Origin: Paenirhodobacter ferrireducens
Lineage (GTDB): Bacteria > Pseudomonadota > Alphaproteobacteria > Rhodobacterales > Rhodobacteraceae
Direction: 5' to 3'
Length of the DNA stretch: 64,000 bases
Assembly: GCF_004022265.1 (NCBI RefSeq)
Contig: NZ_SAVB01000007.1
Location: forward strand, 1-64,000
Below are positions 23,889 to 31,835 of the stretch, piece by piece. The translations under genes and the position numbers were made by a program. The notes under the pieces are model-generated. The model worked only from the letters and a program-made list of their open reading frames with translations, did no database searches and was not told the DNA's origin. How positions within the stretch are numbered: the stretch's first letter is position 1; each line of letters opens with the position of its first letter.

Positions 23889-26204
23889 ATGAACATGCAG
23901 ACCTCGGTCAAGACCCGCGGCATCGTGCGCGGCGGCGAGACCCTGAAGGAGCACCGCGACCGGCTGATGGAGGCCACGAAGCGGACCAAGCACTATGCCG
24001 GCCTGTCGAAGATGGCGCTGCGCGACGCCGAGCCGATCAAGTACAACAAGCTGTTCTCGCGCCTGCGCGCCGGGGTGGTGGATGCGCGCGAGACCGCGAA
24101 GAAGATCGCTGCAAGCCCGATCGTCGAGCAGGAGGGGGAACTGTGCTTCACCCTCTACAATGCCGCGGGCGATTCGATCCTGACCTCGACGGGGATCATC
24201 ATCCACGTCGGCACCATGGGTGCGGCGATCAAATACATGATCGAGAACGGCTGGGAGGAGAACCCGGGCATCCGTGACGGCGACATCTTCTGCAACAACG
24301 ACAGCCTGATCGGCAATGTTCACCCCTGCGACATCCACACCATCGTGCCGATCTTCCACGAGGGCGAGCTGATCGGCTGGGTCGGCGGTGTGACCCATGT
24401 GATCGACACCGGCTCGGTCGGGCCGGGCTCGATGTCGACGGGGCAGGTGCAGCGCTTCGGCGACGGCTATTCGATCACCTGCCGCAAGATCGGCGAGAAC
24501 GACACGCTGTTCCGCGACTGGCTGCACGAGAGCCAGCGGATGGTGCGCACCACGCGCTACTGGATGCTGGACGAGCGCACCCGCGTCGCCGGCTGCCACA
24601 TGATCCGCGATCTGGTGAAGGAGGTGATCGCCGACGAGGGCATCGAGTCCTACTGGAAATTCGCCTATGAATCGGTCGAGCATGGCCGCGTCGGCCTGCA
24701 GGCCCGGATCAAGGCGATGACCATTCCGGGCAAGTATCGCCAGGTCGGTTTCGTCGACGTGCCCTATGCGCATGAGGATGTCCGCGTCCCCTCGGACTTC
24801 GCCAAGGTCGACACGATCATGCACACGCCCTCGGAAATCACCATCCGCGGCGACGGCACCTGGCGGCTGGATTTCGAGGGCTCCTCGCGCTGGGGCTGGC
24901 ACACCTACAACGCCCATCAGGTGAGCTTCACCTCGGGCATCTGGGTGATGATGACGCAATCGCTGATCCCCACCGAGATGATCAACGACGGCGCCGCCTA
25001 TGGCACCGAGTTCCGCCTGCCGAAGGGCACCTGGATGAACCCCGACGACCGGCGCGTCGCCTTCAGCTACTCGTGGCACTTCCTCGTCAGCTCGTGGACG
25101 GCGCTCTGGCGCGGGCTCTCTCGCGCCTATTTCGGCCGCGGCTATCTCGAGGAGGTCAACGCCGGCAACGCCAATACCTCGAACTGGCTGCAGGGCGGGG
25201 GCTTCAACCAGTATGACGAGATCCATGCGGTGAACTCGTTCGAATGCGCGGCGAACGGGGTCGGTGCCTCGGCGCATATGGACGGGATCAGCCATGCGGC
25301 GGCGGTGTGGAACCCCGAAGGCGACATGGGCGACATGGAGATCTGGGAACTGGCCGAGCCGCTCGTCTATCTCGGCCGGCAGATCAAGGCCTCTTCGGGC
25401 GGCGCAGGCAAGTATCGCGGCGGTTGCGGCTTCGAGAGCCTGCGCATGGTCTGGAACGCCAAGGACTGGACGATGTTCTTCATGGGCAACGGCCATATCT
25501 CGTCGGACTGGGGGCTGATGGGCGGCTATCCCGCGGCCTCGGGCTATCGCTTCGAGGCGCATGATACCCGGCTGAAGGAGATCATCGCCGAGGGCGGCAC
25601 CATCCCCTGCGGTGGCGACACCGACCCGGAAAACCCGACCTGGGAGGCGATGCTGCCCGACGCCCGGATCAAACGCGACAAGCAGGCGATCACCACCGAG
25701 GCGATGTTCAAGGACTATGACCTCTACCTCAACTACATGCGCGGCGGGCCCGGCTTCGGCGATCCGCTCGACCGCGAGCCGCAGAAGGTGGCCGATGACG
25801 TGAACGGCGGATATTTGCTGCCGCGCTTCGCCGACAGTGTCTATGGCGTGGTTCTCGCCGATGCCGGCGACGGCATGAAGGGCGTCGATGTCGCCGCCAC
25901 CGAAGCCCGGCGCCGCGCCATCCGCAAGGCCCGGATCGAGGAGTCGGTGCCGGTCAGCGACTGGATGGCCGGCGAGCGCGAGAAGATCCTGAACAAGGAG
26001 GCGGGCGTGCATGTGCAGCAGATGTTCGCGGCCTCGTTCAAGCTCGGGCCCCGCTTCGAACAGGATTTCCGCGCCTTCTGGAACCTGCCGGCGGAGTGGA
26101 AGCTGATGGAAGCGGACCTGCCGATCCCCTCCTACGGGCGGGAATACTCGATGGACATCTCGGAACTGCCCGACGTCAAGACCGTCCAGTTCGTCGAGGA
26201 ATGA
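23889..26204 (+). CDS. acxB: Acetone carboxylase alpha subunit
   Basis: 771 residues of the hydantoinase B/acetone carboxylase alpha family, near the usual length of about 775. The segment V-E-Q-E-G-E-L-C-F-T-L-Y-N-A-A-G-D and later N-N-D-S-L-I-G-N-V-H-P-C-D-I-H match the core of this family; the histidine/aspartate-rich region is where the Mn-containing carboxylation site lies in the known enzyme (family knowledge). Ribosome site AGGGAGGAG precedes the ATG at 23889. It acts with AcxA and AcxC to make acetoacetate from acetone. Confidence 0.93.
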   Translation: MNMQTSVKTRGIVRGGETLKEHRDRLMEATKRTKHYAGLSKMALRDAEPIKYNKLFSRLRAGVVDARETAKKIAASPIVEQEGELCFTLYNAAGDSILTSTGIIIHVGTMGAAIKYMIENGWEENPGIRDGDIFCNNDSLIGNVHPCDIHTIVPIFHEGELIGWVGGVTHVIDTGSVGPGSMSTGQVQRFGDGYSITCRKIGENDTLFRDWLHESQRMVRTTRYWMLDERTRVAGCHMIRDLVKEVIADEGIESYWKFAYESVEHGRVGLQARIKAMTIPGKYRQVGFVDVPYAHEDVRVPSDFAKVDTIMHTPSEITIRGDGTWRLDFEGSSRWGWHTYNAHQVSFTSGIWVMMTQSLIPTEMINDGAAYGTEFRLPKGTWMNPDDRRVAFSYSWHFLVSSWTALWRGLSRAYFGRGYLEEVNAGNANTSNWLQGGGFNQYDEIHAVNSFECAANGVGASAHMDGISHAAAVWNPEGDMGDMEIWELAEPLVYLGRQIKASSGGAGKYRGGCGFESLRMVWNAKDWTMFFMGNGHISSDWGLMGGYPAASGYRFEAHDTRLKEIIAEGGTIPCGGDTDPENPTWEAMLPDARIKRDKQAITTEAMFKDYDLYLNYMRGGPGFGDPLDREPQKVADDVNGGYLLPRFADSVYGVVLADAGDGMKGVDVAATEARRRAIRKARIEESVPVSDWMAGEREKILNKEAGVHVQQMFAASFKLGPRFEQDFRAFWNLPAEWKLMEADLPIPSYGREYSMDISELPDVKTVQFVEE

Positions 26205-26267
26205 ACCGCCGCGGTGGCGCTCTGACCGGCGCCGCCCCCCGACAAGGCCAGATCAAGGGAGGAACCG

Positions 26268-26768
26268 ATGGCCTACACGAAAACCAAGATCAAGGACCTG
26301 GTGGACGGCAAGATCGACCGCGACACGCTGCATACCATGCTGTCCACGCCGAAGGACAAGGAGCGCTTTCAGATCTATCTCGAGATCCTGCAGGAGCAGG
26401 TGGAGTGGGACGACCCGATCATCCTGCCGCTCGGCCCGAAGCTCTATATCGTCCAGCGCAAGTCGGACCGGAAATGGATGATCCGCAGCCAGGCCGGCTA
26501 TGACTTCTGCCCCTGGAACGAGAACTGGAAGCTGCACGCCCGGATCCGGGTGCGCAACACCGCCGCGCAGATGGAAGAGCTTTATCCCCGCCTGATGGCG
26601 CCCTCGCCCGACTGGCAGGTGATCCGGGAATATTTCTGCCCGATCTCGGGCGACCTGCTCGATGTCGAGGCGCCGACGCCCTGGTATCCGGTGATCCATG
26701 ACTTCGAACCGGATATCGACACCTTCTACAAGGACTGGCTGGGGCTCGCCGTGCCCGAACGGACCTGA
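26268..26768 (+). CDS. acxC: Acetone carboxylase gamma subunit
   Basis: 166 residues, the expected size of the roughly 20-kDa gamma subunit. It includes C-P-W-N-E-N-W-K-L and the E-Y-F-C-P-I-S-G-D-L-L-D-V-E segment; the paired cysteine regions suggest a small metal-binding or structural fold as in known AcxC. GGGAGGAACCG stands before the ATG at 26268. It completes the acxABC operon and is followed by a strong hairpin. The whole operon appears intact, so the strain should be able to use acetone with CO2. Confidence 0.93.
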   Translation: MAYTKTKIKDLVDGKIDRDTLHTMLSTPKDKERFQIYLEILQEQVEWDDPIILPLGPKLYIVQRKSDRKWMIRSQAGYDFCPWNENWKLHARIRVRNTAAQMEELYPRLMAPSPDWQVIREYFCPISGDLLDVEAPTPWYPVIHDFEPDIDTFYKDWLGLAVPERT

Positions 26769-26788
26769 GCCGGTCCGGCGGCACAGGG

Positions 26789-26820
26789 CAGGCGGGCAGT
26801 CGCAGGACTGCCCGCCTGTT
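26789..26820. terminator. Terminator hairpin between acxC and the flavin monooxygenase gene
   Basis: CAGGCGGGCAGTC (26789-26801) and GACTGCCCGCCTG (26806-26818) form a perfect 13-base stem with a GCAG loop followed by TT. It separates two convergent genes. The short T tract lowers certainty, but the stem is very strong. Confidence 0.65.
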
Positions 26821-26855
26821 CCGATCGCGGCGCACGGCGGCCTCTCGGGGCGGGC

Positions 26856-28373
26856 TCAGGGGGTTGCGGCCGCCGGCTCTGCGGGCGCGCGCAGCGCGTT
26901 GCGCCGGCGGGCCTGTTCGGGCGTGTAGCCGGGGCCATGGACCGCACCGAAGGCCCGGGCTGCGGCAAGCGTCATCTCCTCGGCGCAGGGCAGCGGGTCG
27001 GGCCCGTCGATGCGGAACGACACCGGCGAGAGCGGCCCGAAGAGCAGCGCCTGTTCGAGAGAGGGGCGGCGCGGGATCTGAGGCTCGACCCCGGCGCGCT
27101 GCGCGAAATCGAGTGCCATCATGTTCATCGGCCGCGCGGGCTGGGCCGCGGTCAGCCCCTCGGCCATCTCGGCCGGCACGGGCATGAGCTCGGGCGTGTC
27201 CCAGCAGCCGGCGATGTAGCGCGCCTGCAACTCCAGCACCGGGAAATAAGGGCCGACGAGATCGTAGAGCCCGACAAAGGCGAGCCCGTCGAGATCGGGG
27301 TGGAAACTGTCGGCGAAAAGCGTCAGCCCCTGCGCCGACAGCTCGACCGTCCGGGCGATCTCGGGCGAGAGCCAGGGCAGCGACAGCGCGAAGCCGGTGC
27401 CGAAGAGAAGGCTGTCGAAGTCGCCCTCGCGGCCATCCGCAAAGCGCACGCGGCGGCCCGAGACCGACGCGATCCAGGGACGCACCGCGATCCGCCCCTC
27501 GGCCACGGCGGGCAGGAAGCCCTGGCACTGGGTGATGCCCGCTGCGAAGACGTCGGGGTCGGCCTCAAGGGCGCCATATTGCTCGGGCGTGCCCGCGGCC
27601 TGCAGGATCTGCGCCTTCAGCCCCGCCGCCGCGGCGGCCGGCCCGCGCGCGCCCTCAAGGGCGGCGGCGCGGGTGAACAGTACATGCTCGGCCGGCACCC
27701 CGGCGATCAGCTTCGGCAGCACATAGCGCTGGCGGCGATAGCTGATCGTCACCTGCGCCCCGGCCTGCGCCAGCGTCGTCGCGATCTCGAGTGCGCTGAT
27801 CGAGCAGCCGGCGACCAGCACCGAGGCGTCGCGATAGCGCGCCACACCGCTGAACTGGCCCGAATGGCCGGTGCCGAACTTGCCCGAGAAGGTCTCGAGC
27901 CCCGGCACCTGCGGGATCGTGCCGCGCAGATAGCGGCCCGAGGCGACGACGACGCGGTCGAAGCGCTCGGTCCGGGTCTCGCCGCCGCGGCGCGAGCGGA
28001 TCTCCCACCCGCCCGCCTCTGCCCGCGCAAGCAGCTCGACCCGGGTGCCGAAGCGGATCGCGCGGCGCAGGCCGAAGCGGTCGCTGTAGCGGTCGAGATA
28101 GCGGTGCATGTCCTCGCGGCCCGGATAGGTCGGCGTGCCCGGCGGATGATCGAGGTCGGAGAACGCCGTCATCACCCGGCTGGTGTTGGTGACCATGCCG
28201 GGCCAGGTGGCGCTGTGGAGCCCGTTCGGGTTCCAGTGCCCGCCGAGATCGCGCGAGGCCTCGAACAGGACCGGCGCAAAGCCGCGCGCCTTGAGCCAGC
28301 GGGCGGTGACAAGCCCGGCGGGACCGGCGCCGATGATCGCGACCGAGGGGCGGGATGCGGAAGGATGTGTCAT
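26856..28373 (-). CDS. FAD/NAD(P)-binding flavin-containing monooxygenase
   Basis: 505 residues. The N-terminal FAD motif is V-A-I-I-G-A-G-P-A-G-L (residues 11-21); E-A-S-R-D-L-G-G-H-W-N follows, typical of flavin-containing monooxygenases. The segment F-S-G-K-F-G-T-G-H-S-G-Q-F near residue 163 corresponds to the FMO/Baeyer-Villiger fingerprint, and V-A-G-C-S-I-S-A-L-E-I-A near 190 to the NADPH site. Such enzymes oxidise N, S or carbonyl groups with O2 and NADPH. The gene is divergent from the PPOX operon, and the spacer holds four TGCTAA-type repeats, so both are probably controlled by the regulator encoded at 28970. Substrate unknown; convergence with acxC does not prove a role with acetone. 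Confidence 0.88.
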   Translation of the reverse strand: MTHPSASRPSVAIIGAGPAGLVTARWLKARGFAPVLFEASRDLGGHWNPNGLHSATWPGMVTNTSRVMTAFSDLDHPPGTPTYPGREDMHRYLDRYSDRFGLRRAIRFGTRVELLARAEAGGWEIRSRRGGETRTERFDRVVVASGRYLRGTIPQVPGLETFSGKFGTGHSGQFSGVARYRDASVLVAGCSISALEIATTLAQAGAQVTISYRRQRYVLPKLIAGVPAEHVLFTRAAALEGARGPAAAAAGLKAQILQAAGTPEQYGALEADPDVFAAGITQCQGFLPAVAEGRIAVRPWIASVSGRRVRFADGREGDFDSLLFGTGFALSLPWLSPEIARTVELSAQGLTLFADSFHPDLDGLAFVGLYDLVGPYFPVLELQARYIAGCWDTPELMPVPAEMAEGLTAAQPARPMNMMALDFAQRAGVEPQIPRRPSLEQALLFGPLSPVSFRIDGPDPLPCAEEMTLAAARAFGAVHGPGYTPEQARRRNALRAPAEPAAATP

Positions 28374-28429
28374 GAAAGCCTCTGATGATTGACATGCGGC
28401 TTACTTCGCGTAAAGCGCTTGGAGGGGCT

Positions 28430-28482
28430 TGCTAAATGCCTGCTAAGGGCGCGCGGCTTCGGCTAAATTTCTGCTAAAGACG
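28430..28482. promoter_or_regulatory. Four-copy TGCTAA repeat operator between the monooxygenase and PPOX operons
   Basis: TGCTAA starts at 28430 and 28441, a variant GGCTAA at 28461, and TGCTAA again at 28472: spacings 11, 20 and 11 bases, i.e. two pairs of direct repeats, all on one face of the helix. An 11-bp period is what PhoB/OmpR-type winged-helix proteins use. A GATATT at 28483-28488 could be the -10 of the PPOX operon. The same layout recurs at 30973-31021 upstream of the cytochrome c gene. Confidence 0.7.
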
Positions 28483-28508
28483 GATATTGGAACGGAAGGG
28501 ACATCGCC

Positions 28509-28973
28509 GTGGACGCCTCGCTTGTCCGTTTCCTGCTGCGCCCCGTGATGATCCTCGTGGGCACCGTCGACCCCGCCGCGCGGCCCGAGATCGGCCGCGG
28601 CGTCGGCAGTCTCGTGGTGCCCGAGGCCGGGCGGATCGACGTTCTGGTGTCGCGCTGGCAATGGCCGGCGACGATCGCGAATGTCGAACGCGCGGGGCGC
28701 GCCGCGGCGACCTTCTCCCGCCCCGCCGATTACGAGACCTATCAGATCAAGGGCCGCGCCACGCTGCGCGCGGCGGGCGCGCCCGAGGCCGAGACCGCCC
28801 GCGCCTATTGCCGTGACACGCTGGCGGCGCTGATGGAGCTGGGCATGGCCCATGATCTTGTCGCGCATTGGCAGTCGACACGCGATCTGGTCGTGGTCTC
28901 GCTGTCGGTGGACGAGGTCTTCTCGCAGACGCCGGGCCCGCTTGCCGGGCAGCGGATCGGGGGCGCGACATGA
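28509..28973 (+). CDS. PPOX-fold (pyridoxamine 5'-phosphate oxidase-like) putative FMN-binding protein
   Basis: 154 residues with the beta-barrel pattern of the PPOX/flavin-reductase-like superfamily: I-L-V-G-T-V-D, V-G-S-L-V-V-P, then A-A-T-F-S-R-P and Y-Q-I-K-G-R-A-T. No catalytic assignment is possible; relatives bind FMN, F420 or heme. GTG start at 28509, 32 bases after the last operator repeat. The stop overlaps the next gene by ATGA, so it is co-translated with the PPOX-GAF regulator, which contains the same fold. It may deliver or sense the same cofactor (inference). Confidence 0.75.
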   Translation: MDASLVRFLLRPVMILVGTVDPAARPEIGRGVGSLVVPEAGRIDVLVSRWQWPATIANVERAGRAAATFSRPADYETYQIKGRATLRAAGAPEAETARAYCRDTLAALMELGMAHDLVAHWQSTRDLVVVSLSVDEVFSQTPGPLAGQRIGGAT

Positions 28974-30316
28974 TCCGTCTGGCCGATCTCGACGATTGCT
29001 TCGAGGGGGTGATCCCCTCGGTCGTGGCGACGTGTGGCGCCGACGGCCTGCCGAACATCTCCTACCTGTCGCATGTGAACCGGGTCGACGACGACCACAT
29101 CGCGCTGTCGAACCAGTTCTTCGGCAAGACCGCCGCGAACCTGCGCCGCAACCCCTGCGCGACGATCCTGCTGGTCGATGGCCGCACCGGCGCGCAGGTG
29201 CGGGTCGAGGCGATCTTCGTGCGCTCGGAGACCGAGGGGGCGCTGTTCGATCGGGTCGCGGCACAGCTTGCCGCGAGTTCGGCGCAGGTCGGGATGGAGG
29301 CGACGATGCAGCTGAGGGCGGTCGACGTCTTCCGGGTGCTGTCGCTGCAGGCAACGCCGACGCAGGCGCCGGTGCCGCCCGCCGATCCCGATGCCCGGCC
29401 CGATCTGCCGGCGCTCGCCCATGCGGTGGCGGCGATCGACACTGCGCCCGATCTGGGCGGCGCCTGCGAGGCGGCGCTTGATGCCGCGATGGCGCTGCTT
29501 GGCGCCGATGCCGCGATGATCCTGATGCGCGACCATCCGCGCGATGTGCTGATGACGGTGCTGAGCCGCGGCTACGAGACCGGCGGCGCGGGGGCCGAGG
29601 TGCCCTTTGGCATCGGTGCCATCGGCATCGCGGCGGCGACGCGGCAGGTGATCCGGGTCGGCGATCTGGGCCGGGTGCGGCGGCTGAATACGGCGATCGA
29701 GGCAAGCAGCGAACAGGAGGCGCGCAGCCGCCGCATCCGCCTGCCAGGCCTTGGCGGCGCGCTGAGCCACATGGCGGTGCCGCTGTGCAGCGGCGGTGCG
29801 CTGGCGGGCGTTCTCTTCGTCGAGGCGCGCCGGCGTCTGGCCTTCGGCCGCGAGCCGGAGGCGGCGGCGATGATCCTCGCCCGCCTGCTCGCCGCGGCGA
29901 TGCGGGCCTCGGAACAGAGCCCGGCCCCGGCGGCCGAACCGCCCCTGCCTGCAACGGTGACGGGCGATGGCGGCCGCAGCCTGCGCGTGCGCCATTACGG
30001 CTATGACGACAGCCTCTTCATCGACGATGCCTATATCATCAAGGGCGTCGCCGGCCGGATCCTCGCTTTCCTGATCGGCAGCCATCTGGCCGAGGGCCGC
30101 GACGTCTTCAGCAACCGCGAGATCCGGCTGGCGGCGTCGCTGCGGCTGCCGGGCTATCGCGACAATCTGGAGACCCGGCTGATCCTGCTGCGCCGGCGGC
30201 TCGAGGAGAAATCCGCCCCGATCCGGCTGGTCTCGGCGGGGCGCGGGCAGATCCGGCTGGTGCTCGACGGGCGCCCCGAACTGGTCGGGGAGGCGCCCGG
30301 CGAGGGGCGGGCGTGA
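28970..30316 (+). CDS. Three-domain regulator: PPOX fold + GAF + OmpR/PhoB-like winged helix
   Basis: 448 residues. Residues 1-130 form a PPOX-like flavin-binding fold (V-V-A-T-C-G-A-D-G-L-P-N-I-S-Y-L-S, S-N-Q-F-F-G-K-T). Residues about 150-310 resemble a GAF domain (alanine-rich, ending in M-A-V-P-L-C-S-G-G-A-L-A-G-V-L-F-V). The C-terminus, about 340-435, resembles an OmpR-class winged helix: V-F-S-N-R-E-I-R-L-A, N-L-E-T-R-L-I-L-L-R-R-R-L and I-R-L-V-S-A-G-R-G-Q-I-R-L. ATG at 28970 overlaps the upstream PPOX gene. I infer a cytoplasmic one-component sensor that reads a flavin, B6 or redox state and binds the 11-bp TGCTAA repeats nearby. I know no characterised homologue. Confidence 0.72.
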   Translation: MIRLADLDDCFEGVIPSVVATCGADGLPNISYLSHVNRVDDDHIALSNQFFGKTAANLRRNPCATILLVDGRTGAQVRVEAIFVRSETEGALFDRVAAQLAASSAQVGMEATMQLRAVDVFRVLSLQATPTQAPVPPADPDARPDLPALAHAVAAIDTAPDLGGACEAALDAAMALLGADAAMILMRDHPRDVLMTVLSRGYETGGAGAEVPFGIGAIGIAAATRQVIRVGDLGRVRRLNTAIEASSEQEARSRRIRLPGLGGALSHMAVPLCSGGALAGVLFVEARRRLAFGREPEAAAMILARLLAAAMRASEQSPAPAAEPPLPATVTGDGGRSLRVRHYGYDDSLFIDDAYIIKGVAGRILAFLIGSHLAEGRDVFSNREIRLAASLRLPGYRDNLETRLILLRRRLEEKSAPIRLVSAGRGQIRLVLDGRPELVGEAPGEGRA

Positions 30317-30357
30317 CCATGGCCGAGGCCGGGCCGCCCTGCGGCCGGCCGTCGCGC

Positions 30358-30855
30358 TCAGGGCGCGGGCATCGTCACCCGATAGAAGGGCGCGGGCGCC
30401 GGCGCGCCCGGGGCCACCGGCTCGGGCACCGGGTTCTCGATCGGCGGCTGTGCGCGCAGCCAGGCGACCAGCGCGGCAAGGTCATCGGCGTTCAGCGCCG
30501 CATAGCTCGCCCAGGGCATGACCGGCGCGAGCACCCGCCCGTCGGGCAGCACGCCGGTGGTGATCGCGGTGGCGATCTCGGCCTCGCTCCAGTCGCCGAG
30601 CCCGGTCTTGTCGGGCGTCAGGTTCGGCGGCCAGAAGGTGCCGAGCCCGGGAAGTTCGAAGCCGACGGTGCCGCCCGCCAGCCCCTTCTCGACGACCGGT
30701 ATGCCGTCGGGGGCGCGCGGCATGTGGCAGCCGGCGCAATCCATAATGCGCGCGAGATAGGCGCCGCGCGCGATGGGATCGGGGGGGGCTGCGTGGACGG
30801 TCCGCGTCGGGATGATGAGTGACAGTGTTGCAAGGGCGAGGATCCGAAGGGTCAT
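30358..30855 (-). CDS. Periplasmic monoheme cytochrome c
   Basis: 165 residues. A Sec signal peptide (M-T-L-R-I-L-A-L-A-T-L-S-L-I-I, cleavage near A-A-P) leads to the single heme site C-A-G-C-H (near residue 40). A likely distal methionine lies in V-L-A-P-V-M-P-W-A-S-Y, followed by the L-N-A-D-D-L-A-A-L-V-A-W-L-R C-terminal helix typical of class I cytochromes c linked to dehydrogenases. I chose the ATG at 30855 with GGAG seven bases upstream; an ATG at 30867 has no ribosome site. It converges with the PPOX-GAF gene 42 bases away, and its upstream region carries the TGCTAA repeats, which suggests it belongs to the same regulon as electron carrier. Confidence 0.82.
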   Translation of the reverse strand: MTLRILALATLSLIIPTRTVHAAPPDPIARGAYLARIMDCAGCHMPRAPDGIPVVEKGLAGGTVGFELPGLGTFWPPNLTPDKTGLGDWSEAEIATAITTGVLPDGRVLAPVMPWASYAALNADDLAALVAWLRAQPPIENPVPEPVAPGAPAPAPFYRVTMPAP

Positions 30856-30972
30856 CTGTGTCTCCATGAAAGGGCAGGGGCCGTCCCGCCCTGCCGGGCG
30901 GGGGCGGCGGATGTGGCGTGGGGCGGGGATGTCCTGATGGCCGGACCCTAGGCCATACGGAGCCAATCCGGA

Positions 30973-31021
30973 TGCTAAGAGAATGCGAAGGGCACCGCCG
31001 CGCTTGCTAAAAGAGTGCTAA
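30973..31021. promoter_or_regulatory. Second four-copy TGCTAA repeat operator, upstream of the cytochrome c gene
   Basis: TGCTAA starts at 30973, a variant TGCGAA at 30984, then TGCTAA at 31005 and 31016: spacings 11, 21 and 11, almost identical to the 11-20-11 layout at 28430-28477. It lies 118 bases upstream of the minus-strand cytochrome gene, with the repeats pointing away from it, the same relative direction as at the monooxygenase gene. Matching architecture at two sites within 2.6 kb strongly suggests one shared regulator. Confidence 0.7.
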
Positions 31022-31034
31022 ACGCCGCTGTCTT

Positions 31035-31056
31035 GCTGCGCTGCGCTGCGCTGCGC
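31035..31056. repeat. Short tandem repeat GCTGC x4
   Basis: Four head-to-tail copies of GCTGC plus two bases in non-coding DNA. Probably replication slippage in GC-rich sequence; no function is seen. Confidence 0.8.
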
Positions 31057-31322
31057 GGTCGCGATGGCGATGGCGGCGTCATCGGGGGCGCCGTGGCCCG
31101 ATCCGGCGCCTCGGCCGTGCGCCGCGGTTCGGGGGCTGCCTTCTCTTCGGGGGGCCGCGCTTGCGCCATCCCGCCGCCGCGATGCGGAAAATCTGCGCGC
31201 CGCGGCGGTTCGGCTTTCCGCCGCAGGCTCTCTTTCGCTAGATTGGCGCCGACAGATCAATGCGGACAGCGTCTCTTCGGCAACGAGGCGGGCGCGGTCC
31301 CGAGCACGGGTGATGACCGAAG

Positions 31323-31715
31323 ATGACTGCTCAGAAGCCGACAGCGCGGGGCGGGAACCCGACCGAGACCGCAGGATGCACGGATGGGGCAGCGCCCGGC
31401 CATCCGGATCACGCGGCTCTCGCGCAAAACGAGATCGTGATTCTGGCCGAGACCTTTCGCCTGCTCGGCGATCCGTCCCGGCTGAAGATCCTGCTGAGCT
31501 GCATGTCCGGTCCGATCTCGGTCGGTGACATTGCGGGCAGGCTGGATTTGTCGGTGTCGTTGGTCAGCCACCATCTGCGCCTTCTGCGCGGGGCGCGGCT
31601 GGTGAGGGGCGAGCGTCAGGCGAAGCAGATTTTCTATGCGATCGCCGATCAGCACGTCCGTCAGGTTCTCGAGGATATGGCGACGCATATTGCAGAAGAG
31701 CACGGCGATGAGTGA
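31323..31715 (+). CDS. SmtB/ArsR-family metal-sensing repressor
   Basis: 130 residues with the ArsR winged helix (L-G-D-P-S-R-L-K-I-L, then L-D-L-S-V-S-L-V-S-H-H-L-R-L-L-R). The C-terminal helix has D-x-H near the start and H-x-x-E eleven residues later (D-Q-H, then H-I-A-E), exactly the spacing of the alpha5 zinc site of SmtB/CzrA. The CadC/ArsR alpha3 cysteine motif (E-L-C-V-C) is absent. It therefore should sense Zn(II) or Co(II) through alpha5. It precedes a ZntA-type pump, with an SmtB-like palindrome between them. Confidence 0.9.
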   Translation: MTAQKPTARGGNPTETAGCTDGAAPGHPDHAALAQNEIVILAETFRLLGDPSRLKILLSCMSGPISVGDIAGRLDLSVSLVSHHLRLLRGARLVRGERQAKQIFYAIADQHVRQVLEDMATHIAEEHGDE

Positions 31716-31729
31716 GCGGCGGCCGAAAA

Positions 31730-31767
31730 TTGAAAACACTTGAATAAGTGTTCAACTGTTGTATGGA
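31730..31767. promoter_or_regulatory. ArsR/SmtB-type operator and overlapping promoter before the metal pump
   Basis: AACACTT (31735-31741) and AAGTGTT (31746-31752) pair perfectly around GAAT, and TTGAA/TTCAA (31730-31734, 31751-31755) extend the dyad. TTGAAT (31740-31745) and TATGGA (31762-31767) 16 bases apart form a plausible promoter that the dyad covers. The imperfect 12-2-12-like layout is that of SmtB-family operators, so metal-free repressor would block pump transcription. Confidence 0.75.
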
Positions 31768-31835
31768 TTCGTTCCGTGGCCACAGTTGGCCGCCACGACC
31801 GTGCATCTGTCGTGCCGGCGGGCGGGAGATCGGAA

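Larger units (their letters stand above)
30868..31322. other. Intergenic region between cytochrome c and the ArsR-type gene
   Basis: About 455 bases with no supportable gene; short open frames there show no family pattern. Contents: the TGCTAA repeat operator at 30973-31021, a short GCTGC tandem repeat at 31035-31056, and then very GC-rich DNA that must hold the promoter of the ArsR-type gene. No clear -35/-10 pair was found. Confidence 0.5.

Noticed and set aside
28970-30316. PPOX-GAF protein as a signalling cyclase or kinase
   Set aside because: The C-terminal part has no cyclase, GGDEF or kinase motif; it reads as a winged-helix DNA-binding domain.
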